From: Afipia sp. 64-13
Lineage (GTDB): Bacteria; Pseudomonadota; Alphaproteobacteria; Rhizobiales; Xanthobacteraceae
Assembly: GCA_001897755.1 (NCBI GenBank)
Contig: MKUJ01000018.1
Location: forward strand, 1 to 54,608
Direction: 5' to 3'
DNA length: 54,608 bases
The notes beneath the pieces were generated by a model. It worked only from the letters and a program-made list of their open reading frames with translations. It was not told the DNA's origin and made no database searches. Made by a program: the position numbers and the translations under genes. Shown piece after piece: positions 44,698 through 54,608 of the stretch (position 1 is the first letter of the stretch; every line of letters begins with the position of its first letter).

Positions 44698-46757
44698 CGG
44701 CCGATACCACGATGTCCGGCGACATCATCACCCTGACACGGCGCGGCAAGGACGCGATGGCCAAGCTGACCCATCGCGAGATGGCGAACGCGATCCGCTT
44801 TCTTGCCATCGATGCGGTGGAGAAGGCGAATTCCGGTCATCCCGGCATGCCGATGGGCATGGCCGATGTCGCCACCGTGCTGTTCTCGAAGTTTCTCAAA
44901 TTCGATCCGCAGGCGCCGGGCTGGCTCAATCGCGACCGTTTCGTGCTGTCGGCCGGTCACGGCTCGATGCTGCTCTACGCGCTGCTGCATCTGACCGGCT
45001 ATCGGGAAATGACGCTCGATGAGCTCAAATCCTTCCGCCAGTGGGGATCGAAGACTCCCGGTCATCCGGAATACGGCCACACCGCCGGCGTCGAGACCAC
45101 GACCGGGCCGCTCGGGCAGGGTATTGCGACCGCGGTCGGCATGGCGCTGTCCGAACGCATGACCAACGCACGGCTCGGTGACGATCTGTTCGAGCACTAT
45201 ACCTACGTGATCTGCGGCGACGGCTGTCTGATGGAGGGCGTCAGCCAGGAAGCGATCTCGCTCGCCGGGCACCTCAAGCTGGGACGCCTGATCCTGTTGT
45301 ATGATGACAACGGCATCTCGATCGACGGTTCGACCTCGCTGTCCTGTTCCGACGATCCGCTCGCCCGAGCCGCCGCCTCGGGCTGGTCGGTGCGGCGTGT
45401 CGATGGTCATGATCCGAAGGCGGTCGAACAGGCGATTGCCGAGGAGCGCGAGACCGATCGGCCCTCGCTGATCGCTTGCCGCACCCGCATCGGCTATGGC
45501 TCGCCGAACCGCGAAGGCAGCGAGAAGGTTCACGGCGCGCCGCTTGGTGCCGAGGAGATCGCCGCGACCCGCGCCGCGCTGGAATGGCCACACGCCCCGT
45601 TCGAGATTCCCCGCGACGTTCTGGCAGCCTGGCGCACGATCGGCGCGCGCGGCCAGACCGAACATGGCAAATGGGTGGATCGCCTTGCCCAACTCGACCG
45701 CGAGGAGCGCGAGCGCGTCAACAGCGTGCTGAACGGCAAGCTGGCGCGCGGCTACGATCAGGCGATGCGCGAGCTTTGCACGCGCTTCGCAACCGAGAAA
45801 CCCAAGATTGCCACCCGCCAGGCCTCGCAGCAGGCGATCGAGGTACTGGCCTCGGTGCTGCCGAATCTCGCCGGCGGTTCGGCGGATCTGACGCATTCCA
45901 ATCTGACGCACGCCAAGAGCCAGAAGCCGATCAAGCCCGGTGATTATAGCGGCAACTACATCCACTACGGCATTCGCGAGCACGGCATGGCCGCCGCGAT
46001 GAACGGCATCGCGCTGCATGGCGGATTTATCCCTTATGGCGGCACCTTCCTGACCTTCGCCGATTACAGCCGGCCGGCGATCCGGATGGCGGCGTTGATG
46101 GGGTTGCGTGTTATCCATGTCATGACGCATGACTCCATCGGCCTCGGCGAGGACGGCCCGACGCATCAGCCGGTGGAACATCTGGCTTCGCTGCGCGCGA
46201 TCCCGAACCTGCTGGTGTTCCGGCCCGCCGATGCCGTCGAGACTGCGGAGGCGTGGGACTGCGCGCTTCGTGCCGAGAAGCAGCCGTCGATCCTGTGTCT
46301 GTCGCGTCAGGCCTTGCCGACCTTCCGCACCGAGACGGACGAAATCAACAAAGTGGCGCGGGGCGCCTATCTGGTGGTTGAGCCGCAGGACGGGCGTGAC
46401 GTCACACTGATCGCAACGGGATCCGAAGTGGCGATCGCGCTGGAGGCGGCGCGTCTGCTCGAAAAGGACGATGTTCGCGTGGCGGTGGTATCGGCGCCGT
46501 GTCTCGAACTCTTTGCCAAGCAGACCGAAGGTTATCGTCAAGCCGTGCTCGGCAACGCACCGCGTGTCGTGGTCGAGGCCGCGATCGAGGGAGCGTGGGG
46601 GCGTTTGATCGGCGACGACGGCGAGTTCGTCGGCATGACCGGCTTCGGCGCGTCTGCTCCGGCCAACGTGCTCTATCGCGAATTTGGCATCACGTCCGAT
46701 GCCGTGGCTCTCGCGGCCATGCGGTCCATCGCTCGTTCACGCATCAAGGGAGCCTAG
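44694..46757 (+). CDS. cbbT: Transketolase
   Basis: This TPP enzyme moves two-carbon units in the regenerative branch. The 687 residues contain the TPP-binding [32 protein letters not shown], the N-terminal [15 protein letters not shown] and the pyrimidine domain [25 protein letters not shown] second ATG six codons in (44712) is an alternative start. It is two bases before gap. Confidence 0.96.
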   Translation: MTADTTMSGDIITLTRRGKDAMAKLTHREMANAIRFLAIDAVEKANSGHPGMPMGMADVATVLFSKFLKFDPQAPGWLNRDRFVLSAGHGSMLLYALLHLTGYREMTLDELKSFRQWGSKTPGHPEYGHTAGVETTTGPLGQGIATAVGMALSERMTNARLGDDLFEHYTYVICGDGCLMEGVSQEAISLAGHLKLGRLILLYDDNGISIDGSTSLSCSDDPLARAAASGWSVRRVDGHDPKAVEQAIAEERETDRPSLIACRTRIGYGSPNREGSEKVHGAPLGAEEIAATRAALEWPHAPFEIPRDVLAAWRTIGARGQTEHGKWVDRLAQLDREERERVNSVLNGKLARGYDQAMRELCTRFATEKPKIATRQASQQAIEVLASVLPNLAGGSADLTHSNLTHAKSQKPIKPGDYSGNYIHYGIREHGMAAAMNGIALHGGFIPYGGTFLTFADYSRPAIRMAALMGLRVIHVMTHDSIGLGEDGPTHQPVEHLASLRAIPNLLVFRPADAVETAEAWDCALRAEKQPSILCLSRQALPTFRTETDEINKVARGAYLVVEPQDGRDVTLIATGSEVAIALEAARLLEKDDVRVAVVSAPCLELFAKQTEGYRQAVLGNAPRVVVEAAIEGAWGRLIGDDGEFVGMTGFGASAPANVLYREFGITSDAVALAAMRSIARSRIKGA

Positions 46758-46759
46758 GA

Positions 46760-47767
46760 GTGACAGTCAAAGTCGCCATCAATGGGTTTGGGCGGATCGG
46801 CCGCAACGTGCTGCGCGCGATCGTCGAGTCGGGCCGCGACGATATCGAGGTTGTCGCCATCAACGATCTCGGTCCGGTCCAGACCAACGCCCATCTGCTG
46901 CGCTACGACTCCATCCATGGCCGGTTTCCACATGACGTAAAAGTCTCCGGCAATACCATCGATGTCGGCCGTGGGCCGATCCAGGTGACGGCGGAGAAGG
47001 ATCCGGCTGCCCTGCCGCATGCCGCGCTGGGCGTCGATGTCGCGCTCGAATGCACCGGCATTTTCACCACCCGCGAGAAGGCGGCGGCGCATCTGAAGGC
47101 GGGCGCCAGGCGGGTGATCGTGTCGGCTCCTGCCGATGGCGCCGACCTGACCGTGGTGTACGGCGTCAATCACCAGAAGCTGAACAAGGATCATTTGGTG
47201 ATCTCCAATGCGTCCTGCACCACCAACTGTCTCGCACCGGTCGCCAAGGTGCTGAATGACGCGGTCGGCATCGAACGCGGCTTCATGACAACGATCCATT
47301 CCTACACCGGCGACCAGCCGACGCTCGACACTATGCACAAGGATCTTTACCGAGCGCGCGCGGCCTCGATGTCGATGATCCCGACCTCGACCGGCGCGGC
47401 GAAGGCGGTCGGCCTCGTGTTGCCGGAGCTCAACGGCAAGCTCGATGGCGTTGCGATCCGGGTGCCGACGCCGAATGTCTCGGTGGTCGATTTCAAGTTC
47501 ATCGCGAAGAAAAACACATCGGTTCAGGAAATCAACGACGCGATCAGCTCGGCGTCGGGCGGCGCGCTGAAGGGCGTGCTCGGCTTTACCCAGGAGCAGA
47601 ATGTTTCGAGCGACTTCAATCACGATCCGCATTCCTCGGTGTTCCATATGGATCAGACCAAGGTGATCGACGGCAATTTCGTCCGTATTCTAACCTGGTA
47701 CGACAATGAATGGGGTTTCTCCAGCCGCATGAGCGACACGGCGGTGGCGCTGGGGAGGGTGATGTGA
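46760..47767 (+). CDS. gap: Glyceraldehyde-3-phosphate dehydrogenase (type I)
   Basis: In the Calvin cycle it reduces 1,3-bisphosphoglycerate. The product has 335 residues from GTG 46760 ([20 protein letters not shown]). The catalytic Cys is in [27 protein letters not shown] and the C-terminal [12 protein letters not shown] are canonical. It overlaps pgk by four bases. The presence of gap and pgk inside the cbb operon suits PGA reduction at the same time as carboxylation (often named cbbG). Confidence 0.96.
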   Translation: MTVKVAINGFGRIGRNVLRAIVESGRDDIEVVAINDLGPVQTNAHLLRYDSIHGRFPHDVKVSGNTIDVGRGPIQVTAEKDPAALPHAALGVDVALECTGIFTTREKAAAHLKAGARRVIVSAPADGADLTVVYGVNHQKLNKDHLVISNASCTTNCLAPVAKVLNDAVGIERGFMTTIHSYTGDQPTLDTMHKDLYRARAASMSMIPTSTGAAKAVGLVLPELNGKLDGVAIRVPTPNVSVVDFKFIAKKNTSVQEINDAISSASGGALKGVLGFTQEQNVSSDFNHDPHSSVFHMDQTKVIDGNFVRILTWYDNEWGFSSRMSDTAVALGRVM

Positions 47768-48972
47768 GCAGCGCGCTACGTGTCCTCGACGATATCGATG
47801 TCGCCGGCAAGCGGGTGGTGGTCCGCGCCGATCTCAACGTCCCGATGCGGGACGGCAAGGTGACGGACGATATGCGCGTGCGACACGCGGCGGCGACGCT
47901 GGCCGAACTCGCGGACAAGAAGGCGATCGTGATCGTGCTGTCGCACTTCGAGCGGCCGTGCGGCAAGGTGGTGCCGGATTATTCGCTGGCGGCGCTGCAG
48001 CCCGCGCTGGAAAAGTCCCTGCAACGCAATGTGTGGTTTGTCGAAACCGACTGGCGGAGCGGCGCGCATCAGGCCGTGCTGGCGAATGCATCGCCCGGCG
48101 ACATTCTGTTGATGGAAAATACCCGTTTCCATCCCGGCGAGGAGGACAACGATCCGGCGTTCTCCCGAACGCTGGCCGATCTCGGCGATATTTTCGTCAA
48201 CGATGCGTTCTCGGTCTCGCACCGGGCTCACGCCTCGACCGAGGGCATTGCGCATCTGTTGCCGTCATTTGCCGGTCGCGGAATGGAAGCCGAACTGGTC
48301 GCGCTCGATCGTGCGCTTGGCGAGCCGGTGCGGCCGGTCGGCGCCGTGGTCGGCGGAGCGAAGGTCTCGACCAAAATTCCGGTGCTGGAAAATCTTGTCT
48401 CGCGGGTCGATGAGCTGATCATCGGCGGCGGCATGGCGAACACCTTCCTGCACGCGAAAGGAATCAATGTCGGCCGCTCGCTATGCGAGCCTGACTTCAA
48501 GGAAACGGTCGAACGCATTCTGCGCCGCGCGGCCGCCCATCATTGCAATATCATCCTGCCGTGCGACGTGATCGTGGCAAAGGAATTCGCGCCGAACGCC
48601 CGTCACAGCGTGGTCGATGTCCGCTCCGTTCCGTCCGACGCGATGATCCTCGATATCGGACCGGAATCGGTCGCCGATATCATGGAGCAGTTCGGAGATC
48701 TCAAAACCCTATTGTGGAACGGTCCGGTCGGCGCCTTTGAGACCGAACCTTTCGGTCACGGTACCTTCGCCCTGGCGAAGTGCGCGGCGCGTCTGACGCA
48801 AGCGGGCAAGCTGCTCACGGTGGCGGGCGGCGGCGACACCGTGGCCGCGCTCTCGGCGGCGGGCGTTCAGAACGACTTCAGTTATGTCTCGACGGCAGGC
48901 GGCGCGTTCCTCGAATGGCTCGAGGGGCGCGGGCTTCCCGGCGTCGATGCTCTCAAAATGTCTCACGCGTGA
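47764..48972 (+). CDS. pgk: Phosphoglycerate kinase
   Basis: This enzyme phosphorylates 3-phosphoglycerate made by RubisCO. The product has 402 residues from GTG 47764 ([31 protein letters not shown]). The substrate-binding basic patch ([19 protein letters not shown]) and nucleotide site ([28 protein letters not shown]) are complete. The usual Gly in SHLGRP is Phe-Glu (SHFERP), a small deviation also seen in some relatives. It is coupled to gap. Confidence 0.95.
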   Translation: MSSALRVLDDIDVAGKRVVVRADLNVPMRDGKVTDDMRVRHAAATLAELADKKAIVIVLSHFERPCGKVVPDYSLAALQPALEKSLQRNVWFVETDWRSGAHQAVLANASPGDILLMENTRFHPGEEDNDPAFSRTLADLGDIFVNDAFSVSHRAHASTEGIAHLLPSFAGRGMEAELVALDRALGEPVRPVGAVVGGAKVSTKIPVLENLVSRVDELIIGGGMANTFLHAKGINVGRSLCEPDFKETVERILRRAAAHHCNIILPCDVIVAKEFAPNARHSVVDVRSVPSDAMILDIGPESVADIMEQFGDLKTLLWNGPVGAFETEPFGHGTFALAKCAARLTQAGKLLTVAGGGDTVAALSAAGVQNDFSYVSTAGGAFLEWLEGRGLPGVDALKMSHA

Positions 48973-48981
48973 GGTGACCCG

Positions 48982-51583
<2,602 letters not shown>

Positions 51584-51599
51584 GATCGAGAGGTTTGTC

Positions 51600-52025
51600 A
51601 TGAGAATCACACAGGGTTGCTTTTCCTTCCTTCCCGATCTGACCGACGAGCAGATCAAGAAGCAGATTCAGTACTGCCTGCAGAACGATTGGGCGGTGAA
51701 CATCGAGTTCACCGACGATCCGCACCCCCGCAACACCTATTGGGAAATGTGGGGCCTGCCGATGTTCGACCTGCGCGATGCCGCCGGCATCATGATGGAG
51801 CTTGCCGAGTGCCGTAAGGTCTATGGCGACCGCTACATCCGCATCAACGCGTTCGATTCCAGCCATGGCTGGGAGTCGGTACGGATCTCCTTCATCGTCA
51901 ACCGTCCGAAGAACGAACCGGGCTTCCGCCTGGCGCGTCAGGAGGTGGACGGCCGCAACCTGCGCTACACCACGGTGTCCTACGCAACCGATCGCCCTGA
52001 AGGTCAGCGCTACAGCGGAGCCTGA
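51600..52025 (+). CDS. cbbS: RubisCO small subunit, form IC
   Basis: The 141 residues start [27 protein letters not shown] and have [14 protein letters not shown]. The C-terminal extension (about 110-141, [22 protein letters not shown]) is the beta-hairpin typical of red-type small subunits. It ends two bases before cbbX. Confidence 0.97.
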   Translation: MRITQGCFSFLPDLTDEQIKKQIQYCLQNDWAVNIEFTDDPHPRNTYWEMWGLPMFDLRDAAGIMMELAECRKVYGDRYIRINAFDSSHGWESVRISFIVNRPKNEPGFRLARQEVDGRNLRYTTVSYATDRPEGQRYSGA

Positions 52026-52027
52026 GC

Positions 52028-52951
52028 TTGTCCAACGCTGAAAATATCCAGGACGCGCCTGTCGCCGATATCGACCTTCGTCAGGAGTTCAACGAGGTCG
52101 GTATCGGCGAGGTGCTCGAACAGCTCGATCGGGAGCTGATCGGCCTTGCGCCGGTCAAGACGCGAATCCGTGAGATTGCGTCGCTGCTCCTGATCGAGCG
52201 CATTCGACAACGGATGGGGCTGACGGCGGAAACGCCGACGCTTCATATGTCGTTCACCGGAAATCCGGGAACCGGCAAGACCACGGTGGCCTTGCGGATC
52301 GCGAGCATTCTGCACAAGCTCGGGTTCGTGCGCCGCGGTCACGTCGTCTCGGTGACGCGCGACGAACTGGTCGGGCAGTACATCGGTCATACCGCGCCGA
52401 AGACCAAGGAAATCCTGAAGAAGGCGATGGGCGGCGTGCTGTTCATCGACGAGGCCTACTATCTCTATCGTCCGGACAACGAGCGCGACTATGGCCAGGA
52501 GGCCATCGAGATCCTGCTGCAGGTGATGGAATCGCAGCGCGACGATCTCGTGGTGATCCTGGCCGGCTATGGCGACCGGATGGACAAGTTCTTCGCCAGC
52601 AATCCGGGTTTCCGCTCGCGTGTCGCGCACCACATCGATTTCCCTGACTATGGCGATGACGAGTTGTTGTCGATCGCCGAGCTGATGTTGAAGGAGCAGA
52701 GCTATCGCTTCACGCCGCAGGCGAAGGAGGCGTTTGTCCGCTACATCGCGCTGCGCAAGGCGCAGCCGTTGTTCTCCAACGCACGTTCGATCCGCAATGC
52801 GCTGGATCGCATTCGTCTGCGTCAGGCCAACCGTCTGGTCGCGGACCTCGATCGCATCGTGACGGTGGACGACATCCAGTCGATCGAAGCGTCGGATGTG
52901 CTGGCGTCCCGTGTGTTCTCCAAATCGCCTGCCTCCGAGGGAGGGTCCTGA
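52028..52951 (+). CDS. cbbX: RubisCO activase CbbX
   Basis: This AAA+ protein remodels inhibited red-type RubisCO by pulling on the large-subunit C-terminus; RuBP and ATP activate it. The 307 residues start at a TTG ([14 protein letters not shown]), two bases after the cbbS stop. Walker A is GNPGTGKTT (78-86), Walker [11 protein letters not shown], and the pore-loop region [10 protein letters not shown] is preserved. Confidence 0.95.
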   Translation: MSNAENIQDAPVADIDLRQEFNEVGIGEVLEQLDRELIGLAPVKTRIREIASLLLIERIRQRMGLTAETPTLHMSFTGNPGTGKTTVALRIASILHKLGFVRRGHVVSVTRDELVGQYIGHTAPKTKEILKKAMGGVLFIDEAYYLYRPDNERDYGQEAIEILLQVMESQRDDLVVILAGYGDRMDKFFASNPGFRSRVAHHIDFPDYGDDELLSIAELMLKEQSYRFTPQAKEAFVRYIALRKAQPLFSNARSIRNALDRIRLRQANRLVADLDRIVTVDDIQSIEASDVLASRVFSKSPASEGGS

Positions 52952-52955
52952 ATCC

Positions 52956-53633
52956 ATGCCGCAGCCTCTTGTGATCGCTCCATCGATCCTGTCGGCGGAC
53001 TTCTCCCGGCTGGGAGAGGAGGTCGAGGCGATCGATGCCGCCGGCGCGGACTGGATCCATTGCGACGTGATGGATGGGCACTTTGTTCCGAACATCAGTT
53101 TCGGGCCGGATGTCCTTAAATCGATCCGGCCCCGGACCAAAAAGGTCTTCGACGTGCATCTGATGATCGCGCCGGTCGATCCGTATCTTGAAGCCTTTGC
53201 CAAGGCCGGCGCGGATGTTATTACGGTGCACGCGGAGGCGGGGCCTCATCTGGACCGCTCGCTGCAGGCGATCCGCAATCTGGGAAAGAAAGCAGGTGCC
53301 ACGATCTGCCCGGCGACACCTGAGCACGTCCTGGCCAATGTTCTCGACCGGCTGGATCTGATTCTGGTGATGAGCGTCAATCCCGGGTTCGGCGGCCAGC
53401 AGTTCATTGCCTCGCAACTGGACAAGATCCGGAGAATCCGCGCGATGATCGCGGACCGGCCGATCCGGCTCGAGGTCGATGGCGGGGTCAATGTCGAGAC
53501 GGCGGCGCAGGTCGCGGCGGCGGGCGCCGACACCATCGTGGCGGGAGCCGCCGTTTTCAAAGGCGGAACGCAGAGCGCCTATAGGACAAACATCGCCGCC
53601 ATTCGTGCGGCGGCGGAGACGGTGACATGCTGA
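52956..53633 (+). CDS. cbbE: Ribulose-phosphate 3-epimerase
   Basis: This enzyme interconverts xylulose-5- and ribulose-5-phosphate. ATG 52956 ([20 protein letters not shown]) gives 225 residues. The TIM-barrel motifs [28 protein letters not shown] and RLEVDGGVN are present. It overlaps cbbZ by seven bases. Confidence 0.96.
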   Translation: MPQPLVIAPSILSADFSRLGEEVEAIDAAGADWIHCDVMDGHFVPNISFGPDVLKSIRPRTKKVFDVHLMIAPVDPYLEAFAKAGADVITVHAEAGPHLDRSLQAIRNLGKKAGATICPATPEHVLANVLDRLDLILVMSVNPGFGGQQFIASQLDKIRRIRAMIADRPIRLEVDGGVNVETAAQVAAAGADTIVAGAAVFKGGTQSAYRTNIAAIRAAAETVTC

Positions 53634-54346
53634 TGACCAATGTTCATGCTTCCGGGACGAGGGGAGCTTCCTGGCCCGCGGCCGTGGTGTTCGATCTCGA
53701 CGGTACGCTGGTCGATAGCGCCGGCGACATCACGACCTCGCTGAACGAGTTGCTCATCGCACGGCGGCTGTCGCCGTTTCCCGAGGACACGGTGCGCGAT
53801 TTCGTCGGCGACGGCAGCAAGGCGCTGGTGCAGCGCGCGTTCCAGACCCGTGGCGTGATGCTGAGCGCGGAAGAATTGCAAATCGCGGTTGCGTCCTACG
53901 ACGAGATTTACGGCAGGCATCTTGTCGAGCAGACCTACGTCTATGACGGCGCGATCGATGTCCTGGCACGTCTCAAGACGCGAGGCATCCGCATGGGTAT
54001 CTGCACCAACAAGTTTCAGGACAAGGCCGAGCGTGTCGCCGTGCATTTCGGTCTCGACAAATATGCCGAGGTGATTGTCGGCGGGGTTCCGGGAAGGCCC
54101 GGCAAGCCGTCGCCGATCATGCTGATCGAGACGCTGGAGGCGTTGGAAATGCCGCGCGAGGACGCCGTCCTGGTCGGCGACAGCACCTTCGACGTGCAAT
54201 GCGCGCGTGCGGCCGGAGTGGCGGTGATCGGCGTCACGTTCGGTTATTCGCAAACCCCGATGCGCAAGCTCAATCCCGATGCGGCAATCGATTCCTACGC
54301 CGAATTCGCCAAGGCCTGCGACAGCCTGCGGATCAAGGCGGCATGA
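53627..54346 (+). CDS. cbbZ: Phosphoglycolate phosphatase
   Basis: This HAD hydrolase dephosphorylates 2-phosphoglycolate, the oxygenase by-product. The 239 residues contain [13 protein letters not shown] (about 22-34), ICTNK, the Lys region and [18 protein letters not shown] 53633 (MTNVHASG) is an alternative start with a TGATG overlap. Being inside the cbb operon supports phosphoglycolate as substrate. It overlaps the next HAD gene by four bases. Confidence 0.93.
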   Translation: MLMTNVHASGTRGASWPAAVVFDLDGTLVDSAGDITTSLNELLIARRLSPFPEDTVRDFVGDGSKALVQRAFQTRGVMLSAEELQIAVASYDEIYGRHLVEQTYVYDGAIDVLARLKTRGIRMGICTNKFQDKAERVAVHFGLDKYAEVIVGGVPGRPGKPSPIMLIETLEALEMPREDAVLVGDSTFDVQCARAAGVAVIGVTFGYSQTPMRKLNPDAAIDSYAEFAKACDSLRIKAA

Positions 54347-54608
54347 ACAGGTTTTCGGCGCTGATCTTCGATGTTGACGGCACGCTGGCGGAGACCGAGG
54401 AGGTTCATCGGCGCGCCTTCAATGAGACCTTCGCCTATTTCGGTTTGGACTGGCACTGGAGCGCGGAGGTTTATGGCGAGTTGCTGCTTGTCGCCGGCGG
54501 CAAGGAGCGGATGCGCCATTTCGCGGCCCTGCAGGGCAAGCGTCCGCCGGAATTGTCGGATGAGCGGCTCGCCGAGTTGCATGGCTACAAGACCGCGCGG
54601 TATGCGGA
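54343..54608 (+). CDS. cbbY: CbbY-type HAD sugar-phosphatase (partial, runs off the window)
   Basis: The first 88 residues are visible: [20 protein letters not shown] with the nucleophile Asp, then HRRAFNETFAYFGLDWHWS and GGKERMRHF, as in CbbY, which removes xylulose-1,5-bisphosphate, a RubisCO inhibitor. The catalytic core and C-terminus lie beyond the right edge. The ATGA overlap with cbbZ marks it as part of the operon. Confidence 0.9.
   Translation, partial: MNRFSALIFDVDGTLAETEEVHRRAFNETFAYFGLDWHWSAEVYGELLLVAGGKERMRHFAALQGKRPPELSDERLAELHGYKTARYA

Overview
The window is from an alphaproteobacterium of the Bradyrhizobiaceae/Nitrobacteraceae group (Rhodopseudomonas, Bradyrhizobium, Nitrobacter, Afipia/Oligotropha relatives). 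Supporting signs are the high GC content, adk lying between secY and rpsM with no rpmJ, an Atp12-type F1 assembly chaperone, a GCG_CRPN-type small secreted protein, a palindromic repeat of the 'CCTCATCCT..GAGACGCGG..GCCGCTCCTC..AGGATGAGG' kind typical of the group, and a red-type (form IC) RubisCO operon. Genus and species cannot be fixed from the sequence alone.

Region 1 (1-15022) is the str tail (end of tuf) followed by the fused S10-spc-alpha supercluster on the + strand: rpsJ, rplC, rplD, rplW, rplB, rpsS, rplV, rpsC, rplP, rpmC, rpsQ, rplN, rplX, rplE, rpsN, rpsH, rplF, rplR, rpsE, rpmD, rplO, secY, adk, rpsM, rpsK, rpoA, rplQ. Several of the longer spacers hold strong GC-rich palindromes. 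Adk carries an unusual tail of about 136 residues, Lys/Ala/Arg-rich and free of acidic residues, resembling histone H1.

Region 2 (15019-25505) holds mostly housekeeping and quality-control genes: a secreted ankyrin protein, an SDR, a divergent HxlR regulator/MDR oxidoreductase pair, a DegQ-like protease, RarA and an RluC-type pseudouridine synthase (the last three translationally coupled), a Pro-rich secreted protein, the ATP12 chaperone, and an orphan FliK-like/FlhB-C-domain pair.

Region 3 (25506-32373) is a patchwork of small secreted proteins (a GCG_CRPN protein, a Tat-signal Arg/Trp-rich protein, a 284-residue periplasmic protein), an ArsR-type regulator with a palindromic operator, a PEP-mutase/isocitrate-lyase family enzyme, a DHDPS-family lyase, an AtzH/HpxZ-like protein, OxyR with both redox cysteines, and a tRNA-Arg(TCG).

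Region 4 (32467-41234) is a catabolic cluster. A LacI-type repressor is divergent from a TauABC/SsuABC-like ABC importer (two permeases, ATPase, binding protein), followed by a histidinol-dehydrogenase homologue, an SDR, a zinc-type dehydrogenase and a YihU-like beta-hydroxyacid dehydrogenase. The set recalls the HpsN/HpsO/HpsP logic of 2,3-dihydroxypropane-1-sulfonate (DHPS) catabolism, but joined to an ABC importer and lacking a visible C-S lyase. The substrate is inferred, not proven. Perfect palindromes in the divergent promoter region are candidate LacI operators.

Region 5 (41706-54608) is a Calvin-Benson-Bassham operon: cbbR divergent from cbbF-cbbP-cbbT-gap-pgk-fba-cbbL-cbbS-cbbX-cbbE-cbbZ-cbbY, the last cut by the window end. 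It covers most of the cycle (RuBP regeneration, carboxylation, PGA reduction, activase, 2-phosphoglycolate and sugar-bisphosphate salvage) in one tightly packed, often overlapping transcription unit.
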